Shown here: piece by piece, positions 6,264 to 15,436 of the stretch
How positions within the stretch are numbered: position 1 is the stretch's first letter
Layout: each line of letters begins with the position of its first letter
NCBI GenBank assembly: GCA_016717225.1
Contig: JADKGB010000012.1
Location: 1 to 15,783 of the forward strand
DNA: 15,783 nucleotides
Source of the DNA: Flavobacteriales bacterium
GTDB taxonomy: Bacteria > Bacteroidota > Bacteroidia > Flavobacteriales_F > PHOS-HE28
Reading direction: 5' to 3'
Program-made: the position numbers and the translations under genes
The notes under the pieces: generated by a model
The model's database searches: none
What the model was told of the DNA's origin: nothing
The model's input: the letters and a program-made list of their open reading frames with translations, nothing else

Positions 6264-9200
6264 CTACAAGCCTTCCACGGCCGATCGCCGCAGACCAACC
6301 TCGATCACTTGGGCGAGTTCACGCGCCAGGCCTGCGACGTGTGGCTCCTTCACCATGTTGTAGTGGTTGCCGGGAACTTCGTGAATTTCAACGCCGCCTT
6401 TTGCCAGTGGTGCCCAGCCCATGTCCACCGGACCGCTGCTTTCGGCGGTGCGCAACAAGGTGATACGCCCGCTGTAGGGTTTCACCTGGTAGTTCTTCAC
6501 GGCCCTGTTGTACATATCAATGATATACGTGTGCCGCAAGCGAAGTGGAAGCGCTTTGCCACGATCGAAATAGAATTGAGCGATGCGTCGCACGATCCCG
6601 ACCTTGATCGGTTGGTGTGGTCGCGTTTCGCGCTTCATTACAGCTACGTATTCTTTCGGGTCGTACGTGTCGAATAGTGCGAGCACTGGAACTTCTTCGC
6701 CGGAAGCCACCAGCTGTTGAGCGATTTCGTAAGCGATGATGCCACCGAAGGAGTACCCGCTCAACAGGTATGGGCCATGCGGACGTACTGTGCGGATCTC
6801 CTTGATGAAATGTGCGGCCATGTCTGCCACAGTGGTCAACCGTATGGCTTTGCCGTCATCGCCTTGGTGTGAAATACCGTAGAACGGTTGGTCGTTGCCG
6901 AGGTATTTCGGAAGGAAAACATTCGCTTCGTCGCCATGTACACAGAACAACGGTACCCGACTGCCTTCGGGTTGTATCGGCAACAAGTGTGTCCACGTTG
7001 GCAAGGTTGTCCGGTCCTGGATCAACTCGGCCATCAGTGCTATGGTAGGTGCGAGGAAGAGATTCTTCAGGGGGATCACAGAGCCCAGCCGGTGCTCAAT
7101 GCGCGCAAGCAGTTGTATACCTGTTAGTGAATGACCACCGAGATCGAAGAAGTTGTCATGCACGCCAATATCTTCCGTACCAAGCACATCGCCCCAAATG
7201 GATACGAGCTGCTTTTCTACATCCGAGCGCGGTGCTACGTGTTGCGCGCGCAATACCGGCGACATGAAGGTGGGTGCCGGTAATGCCTTGCGATCGACCT
7301 TGCCACTCTGGTTCAGCGGGAATGCGGGCAGAACAACGAACGCCGCTGGTACCATGTGGGAGGGCAGGACCATGCGCAAATGCTCACGCACATCATCGAT
7401 CACTTCATCTTGCGGTACTGAGGCATCGCTCGCTATCAGGTAGGCAACAAGTTGTTTATCTCCGGGTGAATCGGTTCGGCAAACGACCACGCGGTCTTTC
7501 AATAAACCGGTGCCATCCATCGCCGCTTCGATCTCGCCGAGTTCGATCCGGAAACCGCGCAACTTCACCTGTGTATCAGCACGGCCTGCGAATTCGATCG
7601 TGCCGTCAGGTAACCAGCGCGCCAGATCACCGGTGCGGTAGAGTTTGGCATTCGGGCGATTGCTGAACGTGTCCGGCACGAAGCGTTCAGCTGTGAGTTC
7701 AGGTCGGTGCCAATATCCGAGCGCAACACCTTCCCCTCCTGCGTAAAGTTCACCGATGGTGCCGATGGGTACGGGCCTCATCGCTTCATCCAGAATGTAG
7801 GCTTCCGTGTTCGAAACAGGCTTTCCAATAGGAACGGTGCCTGTCAATTGAGCCTCCTTGTCAACGGCATGGCAGGTAACGACCACACTGTTCTCTGTTG
7901 GGCCGTATGCGTTCACCAATACCCCTGGACCGAGCACGCGAAGTGCTTTACGTGCATGCACTGGACTCATCACATCACCACCGCTGAGAATGTGCTTCAG
8001 GCCACGCAGGTCGTGCAAATGTTCATCCACCAACATGTTGAACAAGCCGGTAGGAAAGAGCACGCTTGTGACCTTATGCTTGCGCAACGTGGTCGCGACT
8101 TCCGTAAGGGTGGGTTTCGCTTGGGGTTGCAGGACCAAGCGAGCACCGTTCAACAAGGCACCCCAGATCTCGAACGTGCTGGCATCGAAACAGAGATTGC
8201 CCATTTGCAGGAAAGTATGCTGAGGGCCGTAGGTCATATAGTTCTGGTCACGGACCAATCGTACAACACCGCGATGCGGCACAACCACCCCTTTCGGGTT
8301 TCCGGTGCTGCCGCTGGTGTACATGATGTACGCAGGGCTTTCAGCATCGTGAGCAATAGCCGGGCTTGTGCTTGCTTCGAAAGGCTTATCAGTGGAGCGA
8401 CCTTGAGCATTCAGCAGAATTGCGATGCTTTCACAACCTGGAAGTTCCGAGATCAGCTGTGGTTGCGTGAGCATGAATTTCACCTGTGCGTCCTGCAGCA
8501 TATATCGAACGCGCTCCTCGGGATAGGATAGGTCGAAAGGCACATAGCAACCACCTGCTTTCAGGATCGCGAGCATGGCCGTTTGCGTTCCGATGCACCG
8601 TTCCAAACACAGGCCTACAGGCTCACCGTGCTTCAGGCCACGCCTGACAAGTTCAGCCGCCAGTGCATTGGAAAGTGCCTGCAGTTCCTTGTATGTGACC
8701 CGTTCCTCGCCGATCTCCACTGCTATCCGCTCGGGGTACTGTTCGCACATCTGGTCGAACAGAACATCCATCGCTACACGCGGGTATGCCGAAGGTTGAC
8801 CGGACCATTCCGCTGGGGGCATGGGCTCGTTGGCCTTGTGTTTCAGCCCTGCGAACAACGCACTGATATGTTGGGTCGGATCGGCGTGTGCGCTCTCTAT
8901 GAGATATTGCACATCACTCATCCAACCACGCACTGTAGCCTCATCGAAAAGGTCAGTGTTGTAGCTCCACTCCAGAACAAGATGCTTATCGGAACCTGTA
9001 GCGTTGAGGAACAATTCGAAGTTCTCGTAGAGGCGCGGGTTACTGATGAAGCGATGTTGGAGGCCTGAGAAGGCAACACCATCGTCCATGTTCATGTCCA
9101 CATTGAACACAGCGGGAACAAGCGGTATCCTGCCGGGTTCACGAGGCACGTTCAATTTGCGCACAAGTGTGCCGAACGTGTACTTCTGGTTATCGGTAGC

Positions 9201-10208
9201 ATCGAGCACTGCCGAACGGCGCGCTTTCAAATGATCAGCGAAAGAGGAATTCAGATCGATGTGGCTGCGCAGGGCGAGCAGGTTCACACAATGGCCCACA
9301 AGCTGCTTCATGCCGAAGTCGCTTTGGCCGGCGGCAGGCAGTCCTACGGCAATATCCGTTTCGCCGGTAATGTGCGAAAGCAAAAGTTCGAAGGAGGTAA
9401 GCAACGTGGTCACGAGACTTGCACCATTGCGCGTGGCGAGCTCTTTCAGTTTTCGCGTGAGATCCGGATTCAGTTCAATGTCCGATCGAGCACCACGATA
9501 GGTTTTCAATTGCGGGCGCAGCCTGTCTGTTGGCAGATCGAGGCGCGGCACTGTTCCTTTGAACTGATCGAGCCAGAACTGCTCCACGCGCACATGGTCT
9601 TCGCTCTTCGCATGATCGATCACCGCCAGTGCGAAATCGCTGAAGGGCACAGCATCTTCTAGCAATGCACCGCTGTACAATTTGCTGATGTCCGCCATGA
9701 TGATACCAAGGCTCCAGCCATCCACCAACACATGGTGGCCGGTAAGCCGAAGTATGTGCTTCGCTTCTGAAAGTCGAATGAGTTTTATACGGAACACAGG
9801 CCCTTTGATCAGGTCGAACGGCATGGACATGTCGCGGTGAGCGATCTTGTCCAGTTCGGCGTGCTGCATATCCGATGTCAACTTTTCCAGATCCACCGAT
9901 CCGATGCGGATGTCGTTCCGATCCTGCACGATCACGCGAGTGCCGTCAGAGCTCATAGTGCCGCGCAGCGCTTCATGCCGTCGGATCAGGTTCGCAATAG
10001 CGCCTTCCAGTGCGATGCGGTCCAATGCTCCATCCAATTCAAGTGAGACGGATTCGTTGTATGCACATGAGGCCTCATCCCCCATCAAAGAGGCGATGAA
10101 CACTTCCCGCTGGGCTTCGGTACTGGGTATCGTGCGATCGATCGGCGCTCCATTGAACGGATCGAAGTCAACGGGAACAAATCGTGTTTCGGTGATGAAT
10201 TTTTCCAT
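6264..10208 (-). CDS. Nonribosomal peptide synthetase, C-A-PCP-TE termination module
   Basis: Intact 1314-residue NRPS. Condensation domain (about 20-450) has the catalytic HHVLVDG at 158-164 and begins with a STEAQREVF motif. Adenylation domain (about 478-975) has A3 YTSGSTGNPKG (630-640), A4 FDASTFEIWG, A5 NAYGPTEN, A7 YRTGDLARW, A8 GRADTQVKLRGFRIELGE and A10 NQSGKVDRKAL. Carrier domain (about 990-1063) has DNFFDLGGHS with attachment Ser1027. Type I thioesterase (about 1083-1314) has GYSFGG with nucleophile Ser1153, a probable Asp1180 in LFDTYDP, and His in PGNHYNM. Binding-pocket residues read by eye from GrsA alignment are D, A, F, L, L, G, A, V, V, K, which suggests a hydrophobic amino acid, but I cannot name the substrate. 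Start ATG 10208 lies 3 bases after the upstream stop (TGA 10212-10214). The C domain should accept the aminated chain from the upstream enzyme. TE releases it by hydrolysis or cyclisation. Cytosolic. Confidence 0.96.
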   Translation of the reverse strand: MEKFITETRFVPVDFDPFNGAPIDRTIPSTEAQREVFIASLMGDEASCAYNESVSLELDGALDRIALEGAIANLIRRHEALRGTMSSDGTRVIVQDRNDIRIGSVDLEKLTSDMQHAELDKIAHRDMSMPFDLIKGPVFRIKLIRLSEAKHILRLTGHHVLVDGWSLGIIMADISKLYSGALLEDAVPFSDFALAVIDHAKSEDHVRVEQFWLDQFKGTVPRLDLPTDRLRPQLKTYRGARSDIELNPDLTRKLKELATRNGASLVTTLLTSFELLLSHITGETDIAVGLPAAGQSDFGMKQLVGHCVNLLALRSHIDLNSSFADHLKARRSAVLDATDNQKYTFGTLVRKLNVPREPGRIPLVPAVFNVDMNMDDGVAFSGLQHRFISNPRLYENFELFLNATGSDKHLVLEWSYNTDLFDEATVRGWMSDVQYLIESAHADPTQHISALFAGLKHKANEPMPPAEWSGQPSAYPRVAMDVLFDQMCEQYPERIAVEIGEERVTYKELQALSNALAAELVRRGLKHGEPVGLCLERCIGTQTAMLAILKAGGCYVPFDLSYPEERVRYMLQDAQVKFMLTQPQLISELPGCESIAILLNAQGRSTDKPFEASTSPAIAHDAESPAYIMYTSGSTGNPKGVVVPHRGVVRLVRDQNYMTYGPQHTFLQMGNLCFDASTFEIWGALLNGARLVLQPQAKPTLTEVATTLRKHKVTSVLFPTGLFNMLVDEHLHDLRGLKHILSGGDVMSPVHARKALRVLGPGVLVNAYGPTENSVVVTCHAVDKEAQLTGTVPIGKPVSNTEAYILDEAMRPVPIGTIGELYAGGEGVALGYWHRPELTAERFVPDTFSNRPNAKLYRTGDLARWLPDGTIEFAGRADTQVKLRGFRIELGEIEAAMDGTGLLKDRVVVCRTDSPGDKQLVAYLIASDASVPQDEVIDDVREHLRMVLPSHMVPAAFVVLPAFPLNQSGKVDRKALPAPTFMSPVLRAQHVAPRSDVEKQLVSIWGDVLGTEDIGVHDNFFDLGGHSLTGIQLLARIEHRLGSVIPLKNLFLAPTIALMAELIQDRTTLPTWTHLLPIQPEGSRVPLFCVHGDEANVFLPKYLGNDQPFYGISHQGDDGKAIRLTTVADMAAHFIKEIRTVRPHGPYLLSGYSFGGIIAYEIAQQLVASGEEVPVLALFDTYDPKEYVAVMKRETRPHQPIKVGIVRRIAQFYFDRGKALPLRLRHTYIIDMYNRAVKNYQVKPYSGRITLLRTAESSGPVDMGWAPLAKGGVEIHEVPGNHYNMVKEPHVAGLARELAQVIEVGLRRSAVEGL

Positions 10209-10211
10209 CGC

Positions 10212-13001
10212 TCAGTTCTCGTCTTCGTTCACCAACATCAGGAATTTGCCGTTGCGTTTGGGATCGGGAACGAACCAGGCAGCATCGCCTTTCGGAGTGC
10301 GCCCCAATCGGGCGCTCGGCACTGGAGGTTCATTGGCTTTGATCAAACGTTCCTTCAATTTACGGGCATGGCCATTCAGGGTGCTGTTCACCGTCTCGAT
10401 CGGATAGGTGCGCTCCGGCATGAAGCCGCTTTCGCGCAGTTCCACGCACACCTTCTCCACCGTATTGATGATGAACTCGATATCGGCCTTGGTATGTGCT
10501 GTGGTGATGAAGTGCGGGAAGTCCAGCACATGCACGCCGTGATAGCGCATCAGCATGAAGAAGAGTTCGGTGTAGTTGACGCTCTCGTCGTACTTCGTTT
10601 TGAACGCGCTGCCGAAGTTGACCCAGCGATAGGGGAGCTGGTACTTGTCGAACAGGCCGTTCACGCGCACGACCATGTCGCCGGTGATGTCGTTCAAACG
10701 CTCTTGCAAGGCAGGACCGTGCTCCTTCATGTGGAGCAGAACCGCTTTCGATGCGGCCATTGTCAAAGGATGCCGCACGAAGGTCCCGGCGAAGTAGGTC
10801 ACACCCGCAGGAGGAACGCTGTCATCACCGAATTGCCAGTTGCCGCCATCCAGGGCGTCCATCCATTCGCTCTTGCCGATCATGGCGCCGATGGGCATGC
10901 CGCCGCCGATCACCTTGCCATATGTGCCGATGTCGGCTTGGATGCCGAATAGTGCTTGCGCTCCGTTCGGGTGCATGCGGAAGCCGGTGATCACTTCATC
11001 GAAGATCAAAGCGGCGCCGTGTTGCTTCGTGATCGCCCGCACTTCGCGCAGGAAATCCACCGGGCGGAATTCCATGCGACGGCTCTGGACCGGTTCAACG
11101 AGCACGGCCGCTGCTTCGTGGCAACGCTGCTTGATGATCTCGAGACTCTCAGGCGTGCCGTAATCGAGCACGAGCATGTTCTCCACCGCCTGTGGCATGA
11201 TGCCGGGTGCGCCGGGGTAGCTCTTCTTGCTCTTGCTGCCACGAATGATCACCTCGTCGTTGATGCCGTGGTAGCTGCCGCTGAAGGAAATGATCAGGCT
11301 GCGGCCGGTCACGGTTCGCGCCATGCGCATCGCGCCAAGGACGGCTTCGCTACCGGTGTTGCAGACCGCTGCACGTTCACCACCGGTGAGTTCGCACAGC
11401 AGGTTGGAAACGTCCGCCGCGAGCGGGTGCATCGGGCCGATGTCCACGCTCTGGTCCAGTTGCTTGTGGCAGGCTTCTTTGATGAAGTCGGGCATGTACC
11501 CGAACATCGATGAGCCGAAGCCGCTGAGAATATCGACGTAGTGGTTACCGTCGATGTCGGTGAGATGACAACCCGAACTCTTGTCCACCACCACTTGGTA
11601 GATCAGCTCCTTGGTCTGCGGTTTGAAGCCGGTCACCACGCGCGGGTCGGCCATCTTCTGACGATTTGCCTGCGTGAAGGCCTTGCTCTTCGCGGTCTTC
11701 GCGACGTAGCGCTTCACGAAGGCATCGAACCATGCGCGCTGTTGCGGCGACATGTCGTCCACCTTCTCCTTGCTGATGCGAGCCTGGGCACCGAAGACCT
11801 TCTTCAGTTCAGGCGCATCTTCCAATGCGTTGACGGCTGGTGCTGTCATTCCGGCCCCCGAGCCGGAATCTCGCGATGCTGGTGCCGCGCCACCAACCGA
11901 GTAGCCCTTGGCCAACAGGTAGTCCGCGAGCTTGTCGAGGTTCGGTACCTCCTCGTTCAGTTGCCGGAAGCTGATCTTGACGCCGAACTTCTTCGAGAGC
12001 GATGTCGCGACCTGTGTGAGGAACAGCGAGTCGAGGCCCATCTCCAGGAAGGTCTCTTCGGCGCTTGCCTCGGCGAGTTCAAGGCCGGAGCTTTCTTCCA
12101 GCAGGTTCTTGATCTGCTGGATGAGCGCCTCCTTCGGTGTGAGGTTGGCGTCGCCACTGTTCGGAACGGGTGCTTCTATGGAAGTCGATGCGATCGCGTG
12201 TCCACCAGCAACGACCATGGACACGGGATCCACCCAATGACGAACGCGTTCGAAGGCATAGGTCGGGAGCGAGATGCGATGACGCTTCTCGCGCTCGTAG
12301 AACTTGTTCCAGTCGATGAGCACACCGCTTTGCCACAAGCCACCAACAGCCTTGAGCAGTTGTGTCAGCTCGTTGCCGTTGCCTGCGGAATCGGCAAGCG
12401 AGGAAACGGCGGCCTGCTTCTTCGGATCGCCGCTCTGCTGGCGTGCAAGTGTCGTTGCGGTCGCGCGTGGGCCGACTTCCAGCATCACACGATCCGCATC
12501 GGCCCAGGCGAACTTCACCGCTTGGGCGAATCGCACGGTAGCACGCAAGTGATCGCTCCAGTACTTGGAAGAGGTCGCTTCCTCGTCCTTCAACCATTCA
12601 GCAGTGACTGTGCTAACGATCGGGATGCGGGGCGCGTTCAACTTCACGCCCTCCACCACCTTCTTGTAAGGCGCGACGATGGCCTCCATCATCGGGCTGT
12701 GGAAGGCGTGGCTGGTCACCAGCAACTTGCAGGTGATGCCGTCCTTCTCCAACACAGCCTGGAGCTCGGCAATGGCCTCGTGCGGGCCGCTGGCCACGCA
12801 TAGTTGCGGACCGTTGTTCGCTGCGATGCTGCAACCAGCGGGCAGGCGTTTCGCCATGTCTTCTTCCGCTGCGCGAACGCTGAGCATGCTGCCACCGGGC
12901 AGTTCCTGCATCATGCGTCCACGATTTGCGACGAGCTTCACGGCATCCTCCAACGAGAACACGCCAGCGAGACAAGCAGCAGCGAACTCGCCGATGCTAT
13001 G
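10212..13001 (-). CDS. Hybrid PKS-NRPS enzyme, C-terminal part: AT (C-terminal half)-ACP-aminotransferase
   Basis: This frame carries the end of a larger gene. It is in frame from the AT active-site motif HSIGEFAAA at 13001. The GTG at 12962 that opens the 916-residue frame is not a real start. Residues counted from 12962: AT remainder to about 245 with SHAFHSP (84-90), the signature of malonyl-CoA choice; ACP about 275-352 with MGLDSL and attachment Ser312; a linker 355-378; then a class III PLP-dependent aminotransferase (about 385-860) with NTGSEAV (535-541), SGSYHG (561-566), IFDEVITGFR (653-662) and the PLP lysine in YGKVIGGG (Lys683). The tail PPVPSARLGR and AAWFVPDP matches the segment after the aminotransferase in McyE-like enzymes. 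Family knowledge: in MycA and McyE this domain aminates the beta-keto acyl-ACP. The C domain that normally follows is a separate protein here. Confidence 0.92.
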   Translation of the reverse strand, partial: HSIGEFAAACLAGVFSLEDAVKLVANRGRMMQELPGGSMLSVRAAEEDMAKRLPAGCSIAANNGPQLCVASGPHEAIAELQAVLEKDGITCKLLVTSHAFHSPMMEAIVAPYKKVVEGVKLNAPRIPIVSTVTAEWLKDEEATSSKYWSDHLRATVRFAQAVKFAWADADRVMLEVGPRATATTLARQQSGDPKKQAAVSSLADSAGNGNELTQLLKAVGGLWQSGVLIDWNKFYEREKRHRISLPTYAFERVRHWVDPVSMVVAGGHAIASTSIEAPVPNSGDANLTPKEALIQQIKNLLEESSGLELAEASAEETFLEMGLDSLFLTQVATSLSKKFGVKISFRQLNEEVPNLDKLADYLLAKGYSVGGAAPASRDSGSGAGMTAPAVNALEDAPELKKVFGAQARISKEKVDDMSPQQRAWFDAFVKRYVAKTAKSKAFTQANRQKMADPRVVTGFKPQTKELIYQVVVDKSSGCHLTDIDGNHYVDILSGFGSSMFGYMPDFIKEACHKQLDQSVDIGPMHPLAADVSNLLCELTGGERAAVCNTGSEAVLGAMRMARTVTGRSLIISFSGSYHGINDEVIIRGSKSKKSYPGAPGIMPQAVENMLVLDYGTPESLEIIKQRCHEAAAVLVEPVQSRRMEFRPVDFLREVRAITKQHGAALIFDEVITGFRMHPNGAQALFGIQADIGTYGKVIGGGMPIGAMIGKSEWMDALDGGNWQFGDDSVPPAGVTYFAGTFVRHPLTMAASKAVLLHMKEHGPALQERLNDITGDMVVRVNGLFDKYQLPYRWVNFGSAFKTKYDESVNYTELFFMLMRYHGVHVLDFPHFITTAHTKADIEFIINTVEKVCVELRESGFMPERTYPIETVNSTLNGHARKLKERLIKANEPPVPSARLGRTPKGDAAWFVPDPKRNGKFLMLVNEDEN
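11848..11869. repeat. Palindromic repeat in the ACP-aminotransferase linker
   Basis: Arms attccggc (11848-11855) and gccggaat (11862-11869) form a perfect 8-bp stem with a 6-base loop. It lies in frame in the flexible linker at residues 365-372 of the 916-residue frame, encoding part of RDSGSGAGMT. The flanks (tc before, ctcgcga after) resemble a widespread bacterial repetitive palindrome of the CATTCCGGC...GCCGGAATC type, by recollection only. Confidence 0.6.
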
Positions 13002-13740
13002 GCCCCATCTTCCACAGCTTCGCGAGGCTGTAGTGCATGGTGAACAGCGAAGCCTGCGTGTATACGGTCTGCTTCAGTTGTTCCGCAGCCTTCTCTTCCT
13101 CACCAGCCTTCGGGAAGATGATCGCTTTCAGATCGACACCGAGTTCCTTGCTGAACAGCGTGCAGCACTGATCGAAGTTCTGTGCGAAGACGGGCTCACT
13201 GCTGTGCAGGTCGCGGCCCATGTTCACGTACTGCGATCCCTGGCCCGGGAACATGAAGACCACGCCGGGCGCGGCCTCATGCAACTCGCGCGTGCCGATC
13301 AGGTTGGTGTCCTTGTTGGCGATCGCCTCGATCACCTCGCCAGGACTTCCACCGACGATCAGGCGACGATGCTTGAAATGGCGACGACCGACCTGCAGGG
13401 TGAAGGCTGCATCGGCGAGCGATGCGTTCGGGTGTGCTTCGAGCCAGGCGCGGAGGTTCTCCGTCATGGCATCGAGGCTGGTCTTGCTCTTCGCGCTCAA
13501 CAGGAAGAGCTGCTTGTCACGGGACGCGCTGGAAGCTTTGGTCACCGGCGCTTCGGCCAGGATCACGTGCGCGTTGGTGCCACCCACGCCGAAGGAGGAA
13601 ACACCTGCGATGCGCGGCGTACCCGTGCGCGGCCAGGCGATGTTCTCGTTGGCTACCCGGAAAGGCGAGTTCGCAAAGTCGATCGAGGGGTTCGGTGTTT
13701 CGAAACCGACGTTGGAAGGATCTGTTCCTCCTTCAAGGCA
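12997..13740 (-). CDS. Hybrid PKS-NRPS enzyme, middle fragment: KS C-terminus and AT N-terminal half
   Basis: This frame reads as protein from about 13728 (NVGFETPNPSIDFAN), then WPRTGTPRIAGVSSFGVGGTNAHVIL, the conserved end of a ketosynthase with its post-KS linker. The GTG at 13587 is internal, not a start. Counted from 13587, the acyltransferase begins near residue 108 with FMFPGQGSQY (111-120) and proceeds to YSLAKLWK (186-193). The frame then meets TAG at 12997-12999. The AT continues in another frame with HSIGEF from 13001. Compared with other AT domains, about 26 bases seem missing between LAKLW and GHSIGEF, and 26 is not a multiple of three, which matches the observed frame change. 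Both ends of this fragment are therefore indels inside one gene. Confidence 0.88.
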   Translation of the reverse strand, partial: CLEGGTDPSNVGFETPNPSIDFANSPFRVANENIAWPRTGTPRIAGVSSFGVGGTNAHVILAEAPVTKASSASRDKQLFLLSAKSKTSLDAMTENLRAWLEAHPNASLADAAFTLQVGRRHFKHRRLIVGGSPGEVIEAIANKDTNLIGTRELHEAAPGVVFMFPGQGSQYVNMGRDLHSSEPVFAQNFDQCCTLFSKELGVDLKAIIFPKAGEEEKAAEQLKQTVYTQASLFTMHYSLAKLWKMGP

Positions 13741-15436
13741 AGCGCGGTCTTGATAACGCCCAGCAGCACCGGCGGCAGGGGTCAGGTGTCCGATGTTGCT
13801 CTTGATCGAACCGATGCGCGCAATGCTGACCGTTCGATCTTGCCGCGCGGAATGCGAGCGTCAGCGCTTCCACCTCGATGGGGTCACCGAGCGGAGTGGC
13901 AGTGCCGTGCGCTTCGACGTACGTGATCTGATCGGGCGTAACACCTGCATCAGCATGGGCCATGGCGATGACATCCGCCTGGCCGCGTACGCTGGGCGCG
14001 GTGAAGCTGGCCTTGTCGCTGCCGTCGTTGTTCAGTGCAGCGCCTTTGATCGTGGCGTAGATGTGGTCGTTGTCGCGGATGGCGTCATCCAGACGCTTAA
14101 GTACGATGATGCCGACACCATCGCTGAAGCTGGTGCCTTTGCCCTGTGCGTCGAAGGTGCGCGTACTGCCGTCGGGGCTGTACATGCCGCCCTCGTTGTA
14201 CACGATGCCGCTATTGATCGGTGCTGTGATCGCGATTCCACCGGCCAGGGCCATGTCGCATTCGCCTTCGCGCAGCGCCTTGAACGCTTGTGCGATCGCT
14301 ACCAGCGATGTGCTGCAGGCGGTGTGGATGCTCAATGCCGGACCGCGCAGGTCGAACTCGAACGCGAGGCGTGTGGCGATGTAATCTTTCTCGTTGGCTG
14401 TCATCACCGCGAAGTCGCCGACCTGTTCGATCAGCTCGGGATGACCGATGACATTGCGCGTGAAGTAGGTGTTGTTGCCCATACCGGCGTACACGCCGAT
14501 GAGGCCAGCGAACTGTGCGGGATCGTAGGCGGCATCTTCCAATGCGCCCCACGCCGTCTCAAGGAACACTCGCTGCTGCGGGTCCATCAACGCGGCCAGC
14601 CGCGGGTTCACGCCGAAAAAGCTCGCGTCGAACTTATCGGCATCGGCGATCACACCGCGGGCTTTCACATAGTCGCTGTCGTTGCGGAGTTCAGCCGGAA
14701 CGCTTGGGTCGATCTCATCAGCGGTCCACGTGCTGATGCTGTTCTTCTTGGCGAGCAGGTTCTTCCATAGCTCTTCCACGTTGGCAGCGCCGGGGAAACG
14801 ACCGCTCATGCCGATGATCGCGATGTCACGCTTCTTGGATCCGCCGGTCGCAGCCTTGCGCGCCTGCGCCATATCGGAAGGATGGATCGCACCTGCATCA
14901 CCTTCAAGGAAAGCAGCGCACGCCTTGATCGTTGGATGCTGGTAGAGCTTTACGATCGGCAGCTTCAGGCCATGGCCTTCGAGTTGCGCGACAGCTCGGA
15001 TGCTCAGCAATGAATTACCACCGAGGTCGAAGAAGTTGTCGTCGATGCCAACGCGGTCGATGCCGAGGAGATCGGCCCATACGTTCGCGAGCGTTCTCTG
15101 CACACTGGTCTGCGGCACTGCGAAGGGGACATCCAGTTCCGGACGTTTCACATCGGGTGCGGGCAATGCCTTGCGATCGATCTTGCCACTGGGTGTGCGC
15201 GGCAATTCCTTCACCGCCACGAACGCGGAAGGCACCATGTAATCGGGGAGGAGGGAAGCGAGGTGCTTGCGCAAATCGTTCACGCTCACTTCATGCTTCG
15301 CGACATAGTAGCCGATCAAGCGCTTCAGACCGGGACGGTCCTCGCGCACGTTCGCAACGGCTTGCTCTATGGAAGCATGCTTCTCCAGCGCCACTTCCAC
15401 TTCACCGAGTTCGATGCGATAGCCGCGCACCTTCAC
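13733..15436 (-). CDS. Hybrid PKS-NRPS enzyme, middle fragment: A-domain end, PCP and ketosynthase
   Basis: A 567-residue frame (opened by an internal ATG at 15436 that is not a true start). It starts at A8 (KVRGYRIELGEVE, 2-14), then A10 TPSGKIDRKAL (81-91), a peptidyl carrier domain (about 108-178) with DNFFDLGGNS and attachment Ser142, and a ketosynthase from 203 (RDIAIIGMSGRFPG). The KS shows MDPQQRVFLE (284-293), the active-site Cys374 in TACSTSL, and His510 in VEAHGTATPLGDP. The third catalytic motif, KSNIGHL, appears just after the frame breaks near 13830, in another frame, and a further shift near 13765 precedes VIKTALALKEEQ. A PCP followed directly by KS is the usual NRPS-to-PKS handover. 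KS condenses malonyl-ACP with the PCP-bound aminoacyl or peptidyl chain. Confidence 0.93.
   Translation of the reverse strand: MKVRGYRIELGEVEVALEKHASIEQAVANVREDRPGLKRLIGYYVAKHEVSVNDLRKHLASLLPDYMVPSAFVAVKELPRTPSGKIDRKALPAPDVKRPELDVPFAVPQTSVQRTLANVWADLLGIDRVGIDDNFFDLGGNSLLSIRAVAQLEGHGLKLPIVKLYQHPTIKACAAFLEGDAGAIHPSDMAQARKAATGGSKKRDIAIIGMSGRFPGAANVEELWKNLLAKKNSISTWTADEIDPSVPAELRNDSDYVKARGVIADADKFDASFFGVNPRLAALMDPQQRVFLETAWGALEDAAYDPAQFAGLIGVYAGMGNNTYFTRNVIGHPELIEQVGDFAVMTANEKDYIATRLAFEFDLRGPALSIHTACSTSLVAIAQAFKALREGECDMALAGGIAITAPINSGIVYNEGGMYSPDGSTRTFDAQGKGTSFSDGVGIIVLKRLDDAIRDNDHIYATIKGAALNNDGSDKASFTAPSVRGQADVIAMAHADAGVTPDQITYVEAHGTATPLGDPIEVEALTLAFRAARSNGQHCAHRFDQEQHRTPDPCRRCCWALSRPRLP

Noticed and set aside
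11541..12803. Long plus-strand open frame of 420 residues
   Set aside because: It is antisense to the AT-ACP-aminotransferase frame, whose motifs are clear. No domain is recognisable in it.
12679..13926. Long plus-strand open frame of 415 residues
   Set aside because: It lies antisense to the conserved KS-AT coding sequence and reads as low-complexity, arginine/alanine-rich sequence without motifs. It is a shadow of GC-rich coding DNA.
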